Below are positions 30,991 through 41,999 of a stretch of DNA of 42,163 bases, in pieces. A program made the translations under genes and the position numbers. Source of the stretch: Podaxis mareebaensis (Eukaryota; Basidiomycota; Agaricomycetes; Agaricales; Agaricaceae). The notes under the pieces are model-generated. The model ran no database searches. It had not been told where the DNA came from and was given only the letters and a program-made list of their open reading frames with translations. Every line of letters starts with the position of its first letter. The stretch's first letter is position 1. The stretch is taken from assembly GCA_018524725.1 (NCBI GenBank), contig JAEUWP010000448.1, forward strand, positions 1 through 42,163, given 5' to 3'.

Positions 30991-32070
30991 TTAATACCTT
31001 GTATTCTCGGGGCCTTCTAACACTTGCATTTGGGTGTGGTGGTGCTCCACAACCCTTCCCTCCTCTTGGTCATTTAGTAGTATAGTAGTATTTTAGTATA
31101 TTGAATATACTCAACCTACACATTAAAATACCAATCATAATAGTTCCATCCACAAACTTATGTGATCTCCTGTTCATTTGATTGGGCATTGCAGCAAATT
31201 TCTGGGTGAAATAATTTATCAGTACAATTTATTCATGTTAGTAATATAGTGATAACTCATACCTCTCACAAATGCTCAGTCAGACTTCACCACATCTTCA
31301 TGCACCACTTCAAAGCAATATATTATATGTTGATGCTGTCTAACTTAGGGGTGTAATAATTTATATTAATAAAATTAGTGCTGACTTACCTGTAGTGGTG
31401 TGGAAATACCAAGTTGACAACAGACTACCCACATGATTGAGAACAACCTCCCCTGAAGTTTCCCCCACTTATATGTCTCTTGGTGGGAATGGCATGGTTT
31501 CTTCCCAACCACATGTCATCATAGTTATATTGCATTTGTATCATACATATACCATAGCTATATTCTATGTTTTTCTGACAATCCATTTGCTCAACCCCAA
31601 AGACATTCCACCCCTGGGTTCAGTGTGGTACACATCACAATGATGCATGCCAAAAATCAGATACAAGTGAGTTGGGCTTTGCTACAAGATTTAAAATATC
31701 TCACATGCTGCCCATTACTACCAGTTTGTGGGTCCTTTCATTGGTCATTTGGTTGTTGCATCCTGCATTGGATGAACTCAGTCACTTCCCTTGGAGTATC
31801 ACACTGTATCTTGCATGAAGAACTACTGCTGCTGATCTCAACTTTCATCTTCAGATGACTAAGTGGCAGGTGGAGGATGTATGGATGCATTATATTAGTG
31901 GTCAGAAACATCAGTTGACTAGAATTCTCTGGGATGGAGGACATATAGACACACTAGCAAGTGAAGACATTAATTGACTAAAATCTGCTATAGCATGAAA
32001 TGCTGGAAGGGTTCATTCAGCCTGGCTGAACTGAAATATTCTATATCTGTAAACCAACAAAGTGAGTCAA
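30991..32070. other. Unassigned stretch between integrase fragment and G2 LTR
   Basis: AT-rich, no ORF longer than 81 codons, no domain recognised. It may include the 3' non-coding part and LTR of the integrase fragment's element, but no LTR ends or second copy could be identified. Confidence 0.4.
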
Positions 32071-32455
32071 TGTTACAAGGTTTCTTCTTTGGCTAAACAA
32101 CACCTAAGTTGGAGCCTATCCTTGTAAGTGAGACAAGCAGAGGTCCTAGTCCTTTGCAGGTCAGTAGGAGCTGCTCTGTTTAACCTCAGGTGGCTGTTCA
32201 CATTGTCTCTAGGCAGCAAACTCATATAGATCACACACTCCATAGGACAAGATGTTGATGAGAAGCCTGAGAGGGAAAAGCTGACCATAAGGGCAAAGAG
32301 TTGTAGACTTTTACATGCTACTATTGCTCAAGGACTTATTCAAGTACCAAGAGGAGATAACACACATAAAGATTAGACTTGGCTAATCTACATGTCCAGG
32401 CATTGTACATATACTAAGTCCAATGACTACTTAAGGAAGTAGATCAATTGTAGCA
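32071..32455 (-). repeat. 3' LTR of G2 (right edge tentative)
   Basis: The plus-strand left end TGTTACAA mirrors TTGTAGCA at 32448-32455, giving TG...CA ends over 385 bp. Bases 32071-32240 match the copy at 42000. On the minus strand a TATATG at 32413-32408 lies about 33 bases before AAGTCTAATCTT (32380-32369), a sensible promoter-to-start spacing. The left edge is well supported; the right edge rests on the inverted 8-mer only. Confidence 0.65.
32369..32380 (-). promoter_or_regulatory. Putative 5' end of G2 RNA, complementary to its primer site
   Basis: The minus strand reads AAGTCTAATCTT, the exact reverse complement of the 12 bases next to the other LTR (41997-41986). It lies where the TATA box would place the RNA start, as in self-priming Tf1-type elements. 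Confidence 0.6.
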
Positions 32456-34332
32456 TAGAAGATGAATAATAGAGGAAAGCATATAAAAGGAATGCATAGG
32501 GCATAGGGCATAAGGCATATGGGAAACAGAAAGGGGAGTGCATATGTCATAAGTGAAAGTCTGCATGAGCAAACATAATTGATGTGAACATAAATATGAC
32601 AGAGATGACAAAACTTATACTTGGTCCAAATATAGAAAATGTCTGAGAAAGGAAGTAGTAAGTTCAGTGTTCAATCACAGATCATTGTCACATGGAAAGT
32701 ATACTCCATGGTAGCAACATGCTTTGTCTACCTTCTCACATATTTCCCAATCAAGTGTTTGTTGCAACTCGGTGGTTTCCTGCCAGAGGCCAACCATCAT
32801 GTGCTTTATCAAATCCCAGTCTTCATAGGTTTGCTCCTTGGTCACTTTGGTCTCCTCGGTGTAGAGGGTAGAAATAGAGGTAGCAGTTACAAAAAATGAC
32901 AAAATGCAGCTAAGTAGCTACTACTGTCCTCAGATGAGTTCTGGGGGACAATGAACAGAAAATAGAGGAGATTGGGGTTATGTGAAAGTGAAATAGAGCT
33001 CAGTGGACTGTCCTAAACAATCACAAGCTCAAGCTAAAGGCCTCTATAACAGCTGTGCCCTTTACACACAGTGTTATCAGAGAAAGACTATAAAACTATA
33101 AGACTGACTAACTTCACTGACTTATACTAACTTAAACTGAACTAGACTACTCTTTTCCTTAGAACAGCTGACTCAAAATGCTCTCTTAGCACCAGGCAGT
33201 CAGTTTGATGTAAGTAGCTACCTCATTAGCAGAGTGTGGATAGCTGAGAAGTCTTTTTCTTTATAAGTGTCTTTGTCTTTTCTGAAGTCTTAGGCGTCTT
33301 TAGGTTTGTCTTTTATTGGTCTATGACTGAAGAAACACTTAAACTCTCACTTAGCACTTAGAATTGAGTGGTCAATCCCTTATGCACTACTGGGAGCAGG
33401 TTCCTTGCCTGTCCAGCTCATGCCTGGGGGGTTTATATATTGTAGACAAGATACAAACTAGGAAGGTACAAAATCACATGTTACATAGTTTCTAGAACAC
33501 TTGGGACCATATGGAAACTGGATAAATATTTCTGGAATAAGTTTGAGCCTCAAAGCTCAGGGATATCTTGTCTGTAGGCTCCAAGACCACATGGTTAACT
33601 GGTCTGGGCTTGGATAATCAATTTTTAAGGGTGATCTTCATCATCTACCACATGGTTTCTTTATCTCAGAGGTCTGGACCAATGTAGCTACCAAGTGACC
33701 AAGGTTTTTCCTTGGTAAAGAGTTATTCCAGGTCCATTCCATGTGTTTTCTTTATCTTGTAGAGCTAACTGGTCATTCTGGTGCATTCAGACATGTGAAT
33801 TATTGTGCTCTGGGATTTCTCCAAGCAGTAGCTACCTCACTGCTGTCCAGTGCCCTGGGGCTTTCCTATCTTTTCTTTAGGGTAGAGATGTCTTAGCTGT
33901 AGGCTGATAAGCAGCTAGTATAGCTACTGTATCAATAATGCGAACAGAGCAGATTATAGGCTTTAGATTAAGACTGCTACTCTGAGAATAGACTGAACTT
34001 GGCTTCTGAACTTGGGAAATCAATGCAGTACAGTTTTCCTGCATAGGAAGCATCCCTCTGGTTCACAGATGTAAGTCAGGAGTACTAGATAACCAGTCTT
34101 GCCAGCTCCTCTGGTTGACCTTGGGCTCACTCCGTTGTAGTGGAGTAGCTACTTCCATTTTGGGTATGTTCTTTTCCTTGTTCAGTAACTGGGGAGGGTC
34201 TGCTTAATTTACTATGTTATTTTCACAGTCTAAACAGCTGAAATTGTTTAGATTCATCCCCATTTTTATTTGGGGCATATCATCAGTGATCTCAGAGTCT
34301 GCAATATTCATAACATGATCCCCTTCATAATG
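32456..34332. other. Non-coding 3' region of G2 with repeated palindrome GTAGCTAC
   Basis: No convincing ORF. The perfect palindrome GTAGCTAC occurs at 32914, 33214, 33684, 33828 and 34145, with a one-mismatch copy at 33920. A short gcataggg-type tandem repeat lies near 32494-32525. The stretch separates the last ORF from the LTR and may include long U3 sequence if the LTR is larger than 385 bp. Confidence 0.55.
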
Positions 34333-35781
34333 TCAAGTGTCCTCACTCGACTCAGTGACTCCTGGTAACGTTTTCATCATTGAAAGGATATTCATGCATT
34401 CCCTCTCCTGTGTCATCCATGACACTTCAGAGGGTGCATTCAATTGACTGAGCTGACCATTGTCAAGGGCAAATGCATCAGTTGGAGGCTCTGGGGATGA
34501 TGGTGGTATTGATGGCCTGACAGGAGAGGTGTGGAGGAGATCTGTCATGGCATTTGTCAATGAATCTAGGTCCTCAGATGTTGTCAGTGGTGGTGAGGCC
34601 TGCTCAAAGGAGAGTGTGATGTTGGTGGCAGCATGGACAAACAGGTGAAGGAGATCTTGAGTCTCCTGACAATGGGGGTCAAGCTGTAGAGGAGGAGGGA
34701 GTTGGTAAGGAGAGAGCTGGGGAATGAGCATTCTGGGATTGATTGTTTGAGGGAGCACTAGTTCCTTGTCCACCATCTTGCTGCCCAGTAGTGGCAGCAT
34801 GTTCAGTGAGTCTGGCCATGGCGAGCTGGCTCGGTCAGCAAGGATTCTGGTATAGTGGACAGGGGGGCACATTCTGATGGGATTAAGGAAACAGTACTTC
34901 TGGTAATGTCTGGGGGCATAGTAGTGGCAGAAGGGGCAATAGTATCTTGTGCATTGATCTGCCCTATGACCCACATTGCTACATTGATAGCAGGTGGCAC
35001 ATTGGTCAGATAGGGTGAGGATAGGGCCATCAGTGATAGTAAGTTCTGTATTTCCAGAAGCTCCTGTCTCAGCATGTTGTCGATCCACATCATGAAGTTG
35101 CTCAGGTACTGAAGTGGCTCCTTGGTTCCATTGGGGTGAGGGGTTGCAAGTAACATTGCCAGATCTAAGTCCAACTTGTGGGTGGAGAAAAGCAGATACA
35201 TCCTCTTGCACTTGCAGAATCGCATGGTAGGTGCCTCAGAGGTATCACCTTTCTTGATCAAGTCCTGGCAAGTCAATAACCTGAGCAAAGCAGGCACTGA
35301 CTTTGTCAGCCAGTCTGTTAGCATGGAGCTGGCAATGTATTGTGTTAAACCAAGTTGACCTGAAAGAGTTGAATACTTCAGTTGATTGATTACCACACTC
35401 AAGAGTGGTCCTTGCTCAGGAAAAGGCATCTTCATATAAAGAGTCAAGTCATACTGCAGCAGAAAGAGTGGCATCACCTGCTTCTTGTAAGGCATGAGCT
35501 GAAAGGGTTCACCTTTGGGCGCTTTGTGCTTCATGTAGTTGGAATGCCTTGGATATTTGGTGCCTGACTTCTGCAATGTCAGTGACTTGTCTTTGCTGCT
35601 CTTCATAATGAAGGGACTCGGGGGTAGAGGGGTGATCTTTGGGGGAAGGTGTCAGTTCATGAGTGAGAGGAGTAGGTGGGACAGAGATGAGGGTCTGTGA
35701 TGATGCTCGGGTGAACGAAGCGTTAGAGGTAGGAGTGGTCAGATAGTCAGTGGTCATAGCATTGTCAGAGGTAAGAGACAT
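34333..35781 (-). pseudogene. Extra ORF of G2 after pol, double zinc-knuckle protein, function unknown
   Basis: Starts at ATG 35781-35779, only 31 bases after the pol stop, on the same strand. About 480 codons, read in three pieces: an S/T/P-rich N-terminal part (frame from 35781), a middle part in another frame (about 35560-35050, with MPYKKQVMPLFLLQYDLTLYM and LLRLLTCQDLIKKGDTSEAPT) and a C-terminal part in the first frame (35211-34333). The last piece has CYQCSNVGHRADQC (CX2CX4HX4C) followed closely by CPFCHYYAPRHYQKYC (CX2CX6HX4C), then a P/S/T-rich tail. No signal peptide or membrane segment is apparent, so it is not an obvious env. Nucleic-acid binding is inferred from the knuckles. Its location, strand and decay suggest it belongs to G2, though a captured host gene is possible. 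Confidence 0.6.
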
Positions 35782-35812
35782 TCAAGTAGCTTGGGTCCTA
35801 GTGCAGGTTGTG

Positions 35813-38800
35813 TCACAGTTTATAAGCATCGAGGAGGGTCTTGGAATTGCACAGGTCTGTCGAATTTTGCCAGGTTCATTCTGATTCTGGGTATCCCTTC
35901 CAATGCACTAGAAACCCTAATCCTTGTCTTCTGGTGTGACAGTGCACCACTATGGCTTCAACTTCCCATTCTTCTTCTCCTTGGATGAGGTCAGGTGGGG
36001 GTCTTGAGAAGTGTTTGCCATAAATGTCATTTTTGGTGACAGGATAGAGGTATTGGATGTGGAAGACATTATGTATCTTCCAACTCTTCAGAAGAGATAG
36101 CTCATAGGATATGTTTCTGCATTTCCTAATAACAGTGAATGGGCCTAGTCGACAGGCAGTGATTTTCCTTGACACAACCTGAATTGGTAGATTTCGAGCA
36201 TTGAGCCAAACTTTCTGGCCAGGTTCTATTTTGGGCAGCATGTGTGTTTGTGTCCATTCTGTCATAATTTTGCACAAAGTCTTGTATGCTATATTTGTGG
36301 CTTCTCAGATATTTATAATCCAATTCATTCTTTCTTCAGCTGAGGGGAGTTTGTCAGTGCTAGCTCGGTTGGGAAAGCTTTGAGTGAGTGACCATACATG
36401 AGTTCAAATGGCATTTGCTGGTGATTGGCATGTGTTTGAGAGTTATGGGAGAATTTGACTAAAGGGAGGTGTTCAGGCCAGGTGTGGAGATTTTGAGTGC
36501 AATAGGCTGATAGGTACATCTCGATTTCTTGATTAAATCATTCAGTTGATCTGTTCAATTGAGGGTGATAGGTGGTAGAGGGGGCATGATCAATGTTCAG
36601 CTTCTTGAACATAGCTTGTATCAATTTGGCCATGAATTGGGGATCTCTGTCCAAAATGATTTTATCCAGTATTCCTGTGCAAATGAACACATGCTTGATC
36701 AAGATGTCTGTGATTTGATCAGTGGTGGTGGTTTTGGAAGTGGGTACTATGATTACCCCCTTCGTAAGACCATGGTCCACTACAGACAATATTGTGTCAT
36801 AACTGTTGGAATCAGGGAGGTCTGTAATGAGGTCCATGGACATCTGGGCAAAAGGCCAGGATGATCAGGGACCTGGAATCAGTTGGAGGGGAGGCTTCAA
36901 GGGTCATCTATTGATTTTGTATTGTTGGCAGGTAGGGCATCCTTTAACATAGTTTGTGATGTAGGCATGAATACCAGGCCAAGTGATGTATTCTTGAAGT
37001 TTCCTGAGGGTTTCAGTGACTCTGGGGTGTCCCACAGCTGGTGTATCATGTACATGCTGCAATAAGCACTTCTTAAGCGCAGAGTCCATGGGAAGTTGGA
37101 TATGACCTTCTTGATCCAATTCTATAGTTCTTTCCTTTCATTTTTGGGCTTCATTTTCAACATCAGGGTCTATGATGTTGATTTTGTTGTTTTCTCCTGA
37201 ATTAGCCAATTTCATGTCAGCATTGGTGAAGTTGCTAGTTTGAAACTTCTCTAGTGGAATGGCTGCTTTTGTTATTTCAAGCTCTGTGTCTTTACTTGTT
37301 GAGGCGTGGTCTGGTCTTCTAGACAAAGCATCAGTGGCACAGTTCTTAGGTCCAGGAATATGGCAAATCTTGATTTTATGGGCACTAATCACAGCAGACC
37401 ATCGAATAGTTCATCTTGACAGCTTTGATGGCTTGGTCCAGTGGATGATATTGTTGTGATCCATCCATATCATTGTTTCATAGGGTGATCCATCGATGTA
37501 ATGATGCCATTCTTGTAATGCACAGATGATGGCTAGGAATTCTTGTTCTGATGCATGGTAGTTTTGTTCAGCTTGGGAGAACAGTTTGGAATAGTAGAAG
37601 CATGGGTGTAGCACACCATTTGAGTCTTTCTGGAGAAGAACTGCTCCAGAGGCATAAGCAGATGCATCAGTTTGAATTTTGAACAGTTTTGAGGGATCAG
37701 GGGTAATTAAAATGGGTTTCTCCAGGAACCATTGCTTTAATTTCCTAAATGCATTGTCAGCTTCTTTTGTCCATCTGAAAGGAGTCTTGGACTTCTTAAG
37801 AAGTGTGTTAAGGGGTAAAGACAGATGGGCATAGTACTTGATGAACTGGCAATAGAAGTTACAGAATCTGATGAATTTCTGTATGTCTCGGACTGTCTTG
37901 GGCATAGGCCAGTCTACTATTCCCTTGAGTTTGGCTGGATCCATCTTGACTTCATTCAGAGAGATAATGAATCCAAGGTAGGTGAGGGTCATCTTCTCGA
38001 ATTTGCATTTCTCCAGTTTGAGATAGAGATCATGCTTTTGCAGGATCTTGAATACTTCTTTTGTTGTCTTTTGTAGTTCAGCTTTGGTGGGGGCATGGAT
38101 AAGGATGTCATCCATGTAAACAATGACTTTGTTCTGCACAATAAGGGGAGCGAGGATGGTGTCCATCATGTTTTGAAATGTCACTGGACTGTTGCACATT
38201 CCGAAAAACATGACTGTGGGTTCAAATAATCCTTGATGGGTGCAGAAAGCTCCTTTCCATCTGTCTTCTTTGACAATGTGAACATTGTTGTAGCTGAGTC
38301 TGATGTCAAGTGCAGTGAAGTATTTCAAACCTCATAGTTTGTCAAGCATGGACTGGATTGAGGGTATGGGGTAGCCATTCTTGACTGTGTGCTCATTGAG
38401 ATAGCAATAGTCCTGACAGGGCCTGAGTTTTCCATCTTTCTTTGAGACAAAGAAAAATGGTGAGGCCATGGGAGATTTCAAGGGCCTGATGTATCCTTTT
38501 GCAAGGTTTTCTTCAAGGAATTTGTCAAGCTCCTTTTCTTCAGCAAGGGAGAGTTTGTAGGAGGGGAAAGCCTTTGGTATAAAGGTTTCCTTGGTTTCAA
38601 TCCAGTGGTCCCATTGTCAAGTGGGAGGGAATCTTTCACTTTTCTTTTGAGAGAAAAGGTCAAGATATTTGTGGAACTCCCAGGGAACTATCTTCTCAGG
38701 ATCAGTCTCCTTTTTCTGTTCTCCTGATTGAGCCAGTATTTGGGAGTAGGAGGTCTTGGTGTTTATCTTGGTGAAGTTTTCCTCAGAGAATTCTTCTTCA

Positions 38801-39405
38801 AGCTCGTTCATGTAGATTTCTGAAAGAGTGTCATTGATTATTGAAGAGAGTGTGGTGTTTTCCATCAAACATCTCCATGAGAGGGTTCATTTTGACCAGT
38901 TGATGTTGGGATTGTATTTGGCAAGCCAGGGGATCCCTAGGATTATTCTAGGCCATCCTAGATCGATCACCTGCAAATCCATCTTCATTTGTTTCCCATA
39001 AATGGTGAAATTGAGGGTAACAGAATGAGTGATTTGCTTATCTTTGTTTAGGGTCCTGTCAGCATTCCTGACTTTGATCAGTTTCTTCAGTGGTGACATT
39101 TTCAGGTTCCATTTTTTGACCAACCAGTAGTCAATAAAATCTTGTCCAGCTCTGGAATCTATCAGTGCAAGGTCCTCCACAGATTTTTCAGAAAGATGCA
39201 TGGTGATGGGGCAATAAAAGGTGTTGGATTTGTGAGTCTTTAGACACAATTCGGAAGTGGATACTTCATTCTGGGAAAAGAAAGGGGGCATAATTTTGTC
39301 CTTTGGATGGGGATAAGAATTGGAAACCAGTCCATTAGAAAACAAAAGGGGAGAAAAAGAATCATCCTTTAGTGCATCTTTCTTTCCTTTAGACAATCTA
39401 GACAT
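35813..39405 (-). pseudogene. pol: G2 pol: protease-RT-RNase H-integrase-chromodomain, heavily broken
   Basis: ATG 39405 is five bases after the gag stop, in the -1 frame. Protease has LIDSRAGQDFID, where the catalytic DSG/DTG is DSR, so it would be inactive. RT has [12 protein letters not shown] and YMDD at 38118-38107. RNase H has IQTDASAYASGAVLL. Integrase has an HHCC region (HVHDTPAVGH...CPTCQ) and D,D35E at about 36834, 36651 and 36543. A GPF-like motif (RLGPFTVIRK) and a chromodomain (WEVEAIVVHCHTRR...FLVHWKGYPESE, near 35980-35895) follow. I count nine TGA stops, for example after the catalytic E (36542-36540), and one frameshift near 36330. The reading ends at TGA 35815-35813. Confidence 0.87.
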
Positions 39406-39410
39406 GGAGG

Positions 39411-41689
39411 CTATTTGTCTGAGGCAAAATCCTGGATCTCCTTTGCTTGAGCACTGGTGGAATTCGAGAATTCAGTGAAGATTTCAGCGACTTCTTCATT
39501 GTCTGCTTCCTGAATTATCTTGTTGATCCAGGTGAACATGGCTTTTCACTTTTGCTGTTTTTCCTTGTTGCAGGGTAATTTAGGGGGTACAGGTGGCTTA
39601 TGCTTTGAAACCTTTGCTTGGGCATTTCATGGTAGGCTTCATGTCAATTGTGGTGGGTTCAGCTTCTTTGGACATTCACAAATGAAGTGTCCTGTTTGAC
39701 TGCAATTGAAACATTTCCCTTGCTTGAGGTCATTGTGCATTTTCAGGGTGAGGATGTTCTGAAGAAACGTCTCCAGGAGGTCCTGATTTTCTTCCACCTC
39801 ATTGACTTCTGCATTTGACTCTTCTTCCAAAGAATAGTCTTCTTCAAGCATGATTTCAGAGAGTGCCAGCACCAGGTTATCCACATCCATGGCATATGGA
39901 TCCTTATATGCCTGGCTTTGTGACCAATTCATATTATAGGATGCCTTCTTCTTTGGTTGGGGTATAGCTCTATTGGTTCATTCTTGGGCATGGCTAGCTT
40001 GATAGTTGTTCTCCATGCAGTGTTGCTCTTCCACTGCTCTTGCTGCCTCGAACCAGATGTCAATGTCCAGTCCAGGTCTGAGGGCAATGGTTTTGAGGCC
40101 AATTTTGAAGTCCAGTCCTTCTCTGAATCGATAGATGAGTTCTTGAGGGTTGACCATCCCTGCTTGGGTCACAAGGACTTTGAACTCAGAGATGTACTGG
40201 TCCACTGGTCTTCATTTCTGCTTGAGAGTGTGGAGTTGTCAGAGAGCATCCTCAGTATAGTTGTAAGGGAGGAAGACTCTGTTGAGCTTGTCTTGGAATG
40301 CATTGAATGTTCTGAGATGTAACATTCCATTGAAGTTATGTTGGCAGAGATATTCCATTTTCCATGGTTCCACTGCTCCTCCAATGTAGTAGAGCATGAA
40401 TATGATGGCATCATGGTCAGTAGGGAATTTATGCTGGTTGGCAATAATGTACAGGGCACATTGCTGTTTCCATGCCAAGTATTTCCACAGGTCTCCATCA
40501 TACAAAGGTGGTGCCTCATATTTTGGTGTGGAAGGGGCAGCAGGCATTTGTGCTTGTTGGGGAAAACTAAAACCTAGTGGAGGTGCTCCTGGTTGTCCTG
40601 GTGCTGGAGGTCCTGGTGGTGGTACTCCTGGTGGTGGCAGAGGTGGTGCTCCTGGTGGTCCTGGTGGTGGGTTCAGGCCTGGTTGTCCTGGTCCCAAAGG
40701 TGGTCATCCAGGCAGAGGTGGTCCAGGAGGTGGGTGAGGGATTCCTGCTTGCAGCAGGTTTGCTGGCTGAGCTGCTCCAGTCTGAGATGGGTTTCCCTGA
40801 TTTCCTTGTACAATTCTAGTTGCTTGATGTCCAGAAATTGCTGGGTTGGTGAAGAGGGGCTGTTGGAAGAATCTTTGGTTCGGGGACATGATATTACTTC
40901 CAAATGCAAAGGTGGTGGCTTGATTGATGGGTGCCATGGAGTCCATTCTAGGAACTGGTGGTTGTGGTTGTGGTGGTGGCTGAATTGGTTGCTGGGGAGC
41001 AGGAGTAGGGTGTTGTAATGGTTGTTGCTGGTACAGGGGTGGAATTGAGGCTGTGCTTGGAGGTCAAGCAAGTTGCTGAGGTGGTTGTACAACAGCAGGA
41101 GGGATAGTGACAGTGGTCAACATTTGTTGTCTTCATTCTCTAGCTGCTTCTCTTCTTCCTCTAATATTGGCAGTAAGTTGCAGCTCCCAGAGTGTGACTT
41201 CATCAAGGTTAAGAGATCTGACTCTTCTCAGGGGTCTTGCTCTAGCTGGAGATATGATAGGTAAGACTGGGGATGCTGATTGTCAAGCTGTTTCATCACT
41301 GCTGTCTGAGTCTTGGGCTCTAACTCATTCCAATAATGTGGCTGCTTCTCCTGAAATGGTGATGGGAGTGGGGGAGTGGAAGGACATTCAAGGTTCCTCT
41401 CGACAAGGGCTTGAATTAATTCCTGTATTTGTTCTGGTGCAAGGTCAAGGTGTTGGAGGCTGGGAGGGATTAAGGAGAATATAGAAATATTGTCCTGTGA
41501 GGAACTCCAGGAAGGTGATAAGGTAGAATAAATAGAAGAGGGGGCAAATGATTGAGGGCTGTCAATTTCAGATGATCGAGAACTTCTGTTGATTTCCACT
41601 AATCAAGAATGGTGTTCGATTTCTGGTGATCAAGAACACTTTTCAATTTCTGACGATTGAGAATGCTTCACCTTGACAGATGTCAACAT
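39411..41689 (-). pseudogene. gag: G2 gag with Pro/Gln-rich N-terminus and zinc knuckle
   Basis: The ATG at 41689-41687 opens a frame that begins with four 9-residue repeats. A one-base shift near 41230 leads to the main frame. This has a PQ-rich section (QQPLQHPTPAPQQPIQPPPQ), a collagen-like P/G/A section (about 40700-40560), the capsid core (YDGDLWKYLAWKQQCALYIIA, VDQYISEFKVLVTQAGM, LIYRFREGLDFKIGL), an acidic stretch and the knuckle CFNCSQTGHFICEC. It ends at TAG 39413-39411. About eleven in-frame TGA stops are present. The product would coat the RNA in cytoplasmic particles. Confidence 0.83.
41564..41671 (-). repeat. 27-bp tandem repeat at the start of G2 gag
   Basis: Four 27-bp units start at 41564, 41591, 41618 and 41645, each encoding nine residues of the form S-x-S-[SP]-E-I. 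One unit retains CGA at a codon where two others have TGA. Confidence 0.8.
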
Positions 41690-41802
41690 GATTTACAGTC
41701 AGAGGGTCTTCTTCTGACAGACCACCAAACATTGAGTGGGCATATTACAGGCTTCCTTGCCAGACCATTACAGCTGAGAAGGGGGGGTTTGGTGTCATTT
41801 AG

Positions 41803-41942
41803 GCACAGCACAAAGCAATGAGAACCAACAACATCCCAATAGTACAGTGCAAAGCAATGAGAACCAACAACGTCCCAATGGCACAGTGCAAAGCAATGAG
41901 AACCTCAGGGTGACTACTTGCACAGTGTGAAGCAATGAGAAT
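41803..41942 (-). repeat. 39-bp tandem repeat in the G2 leader
   Basis: Units begin at 41803, 41842, 41881 and 41920 (the last is partial). The core gcaatgagaa is conserved in all four. It lies between the primer site and gag; possible packaging or translation element. Confidence 0.82.
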
Positions 41943-41985
41943 GGTAGTTGGGGTGGAATTACAACATGGGATCAGCACACAAGGG

Positions 41986-41997
41986 AAGTCTAATCTT
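41986..41997 (-). other. Putative self-primer binding site of G2
   Basis: The minus strand reads AAGATTAGACTT two bases after the 5' LTR end. It does not begin with TGG as a tRNA site would, and is a perfect complement to 32380-32369 in the LTR. Confidence 0.6.
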
Positions 41998-41999
41998 GA

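Noticed and set aside
34333..35781. Envelope gene of a retrovirus-like element
   Set aside because: No signal peptide, transmembrane segment or glycoprotein-like cysteine pattern; the recognisable motifs are zinc knuckles.
41803..41942. CRISPR-like array
   Set aside because: The units are direct tandem repeats without unique spacers, and the context is a eukaryotic retroelement leader; the same holds for 3847-3951 and 41564-41671.
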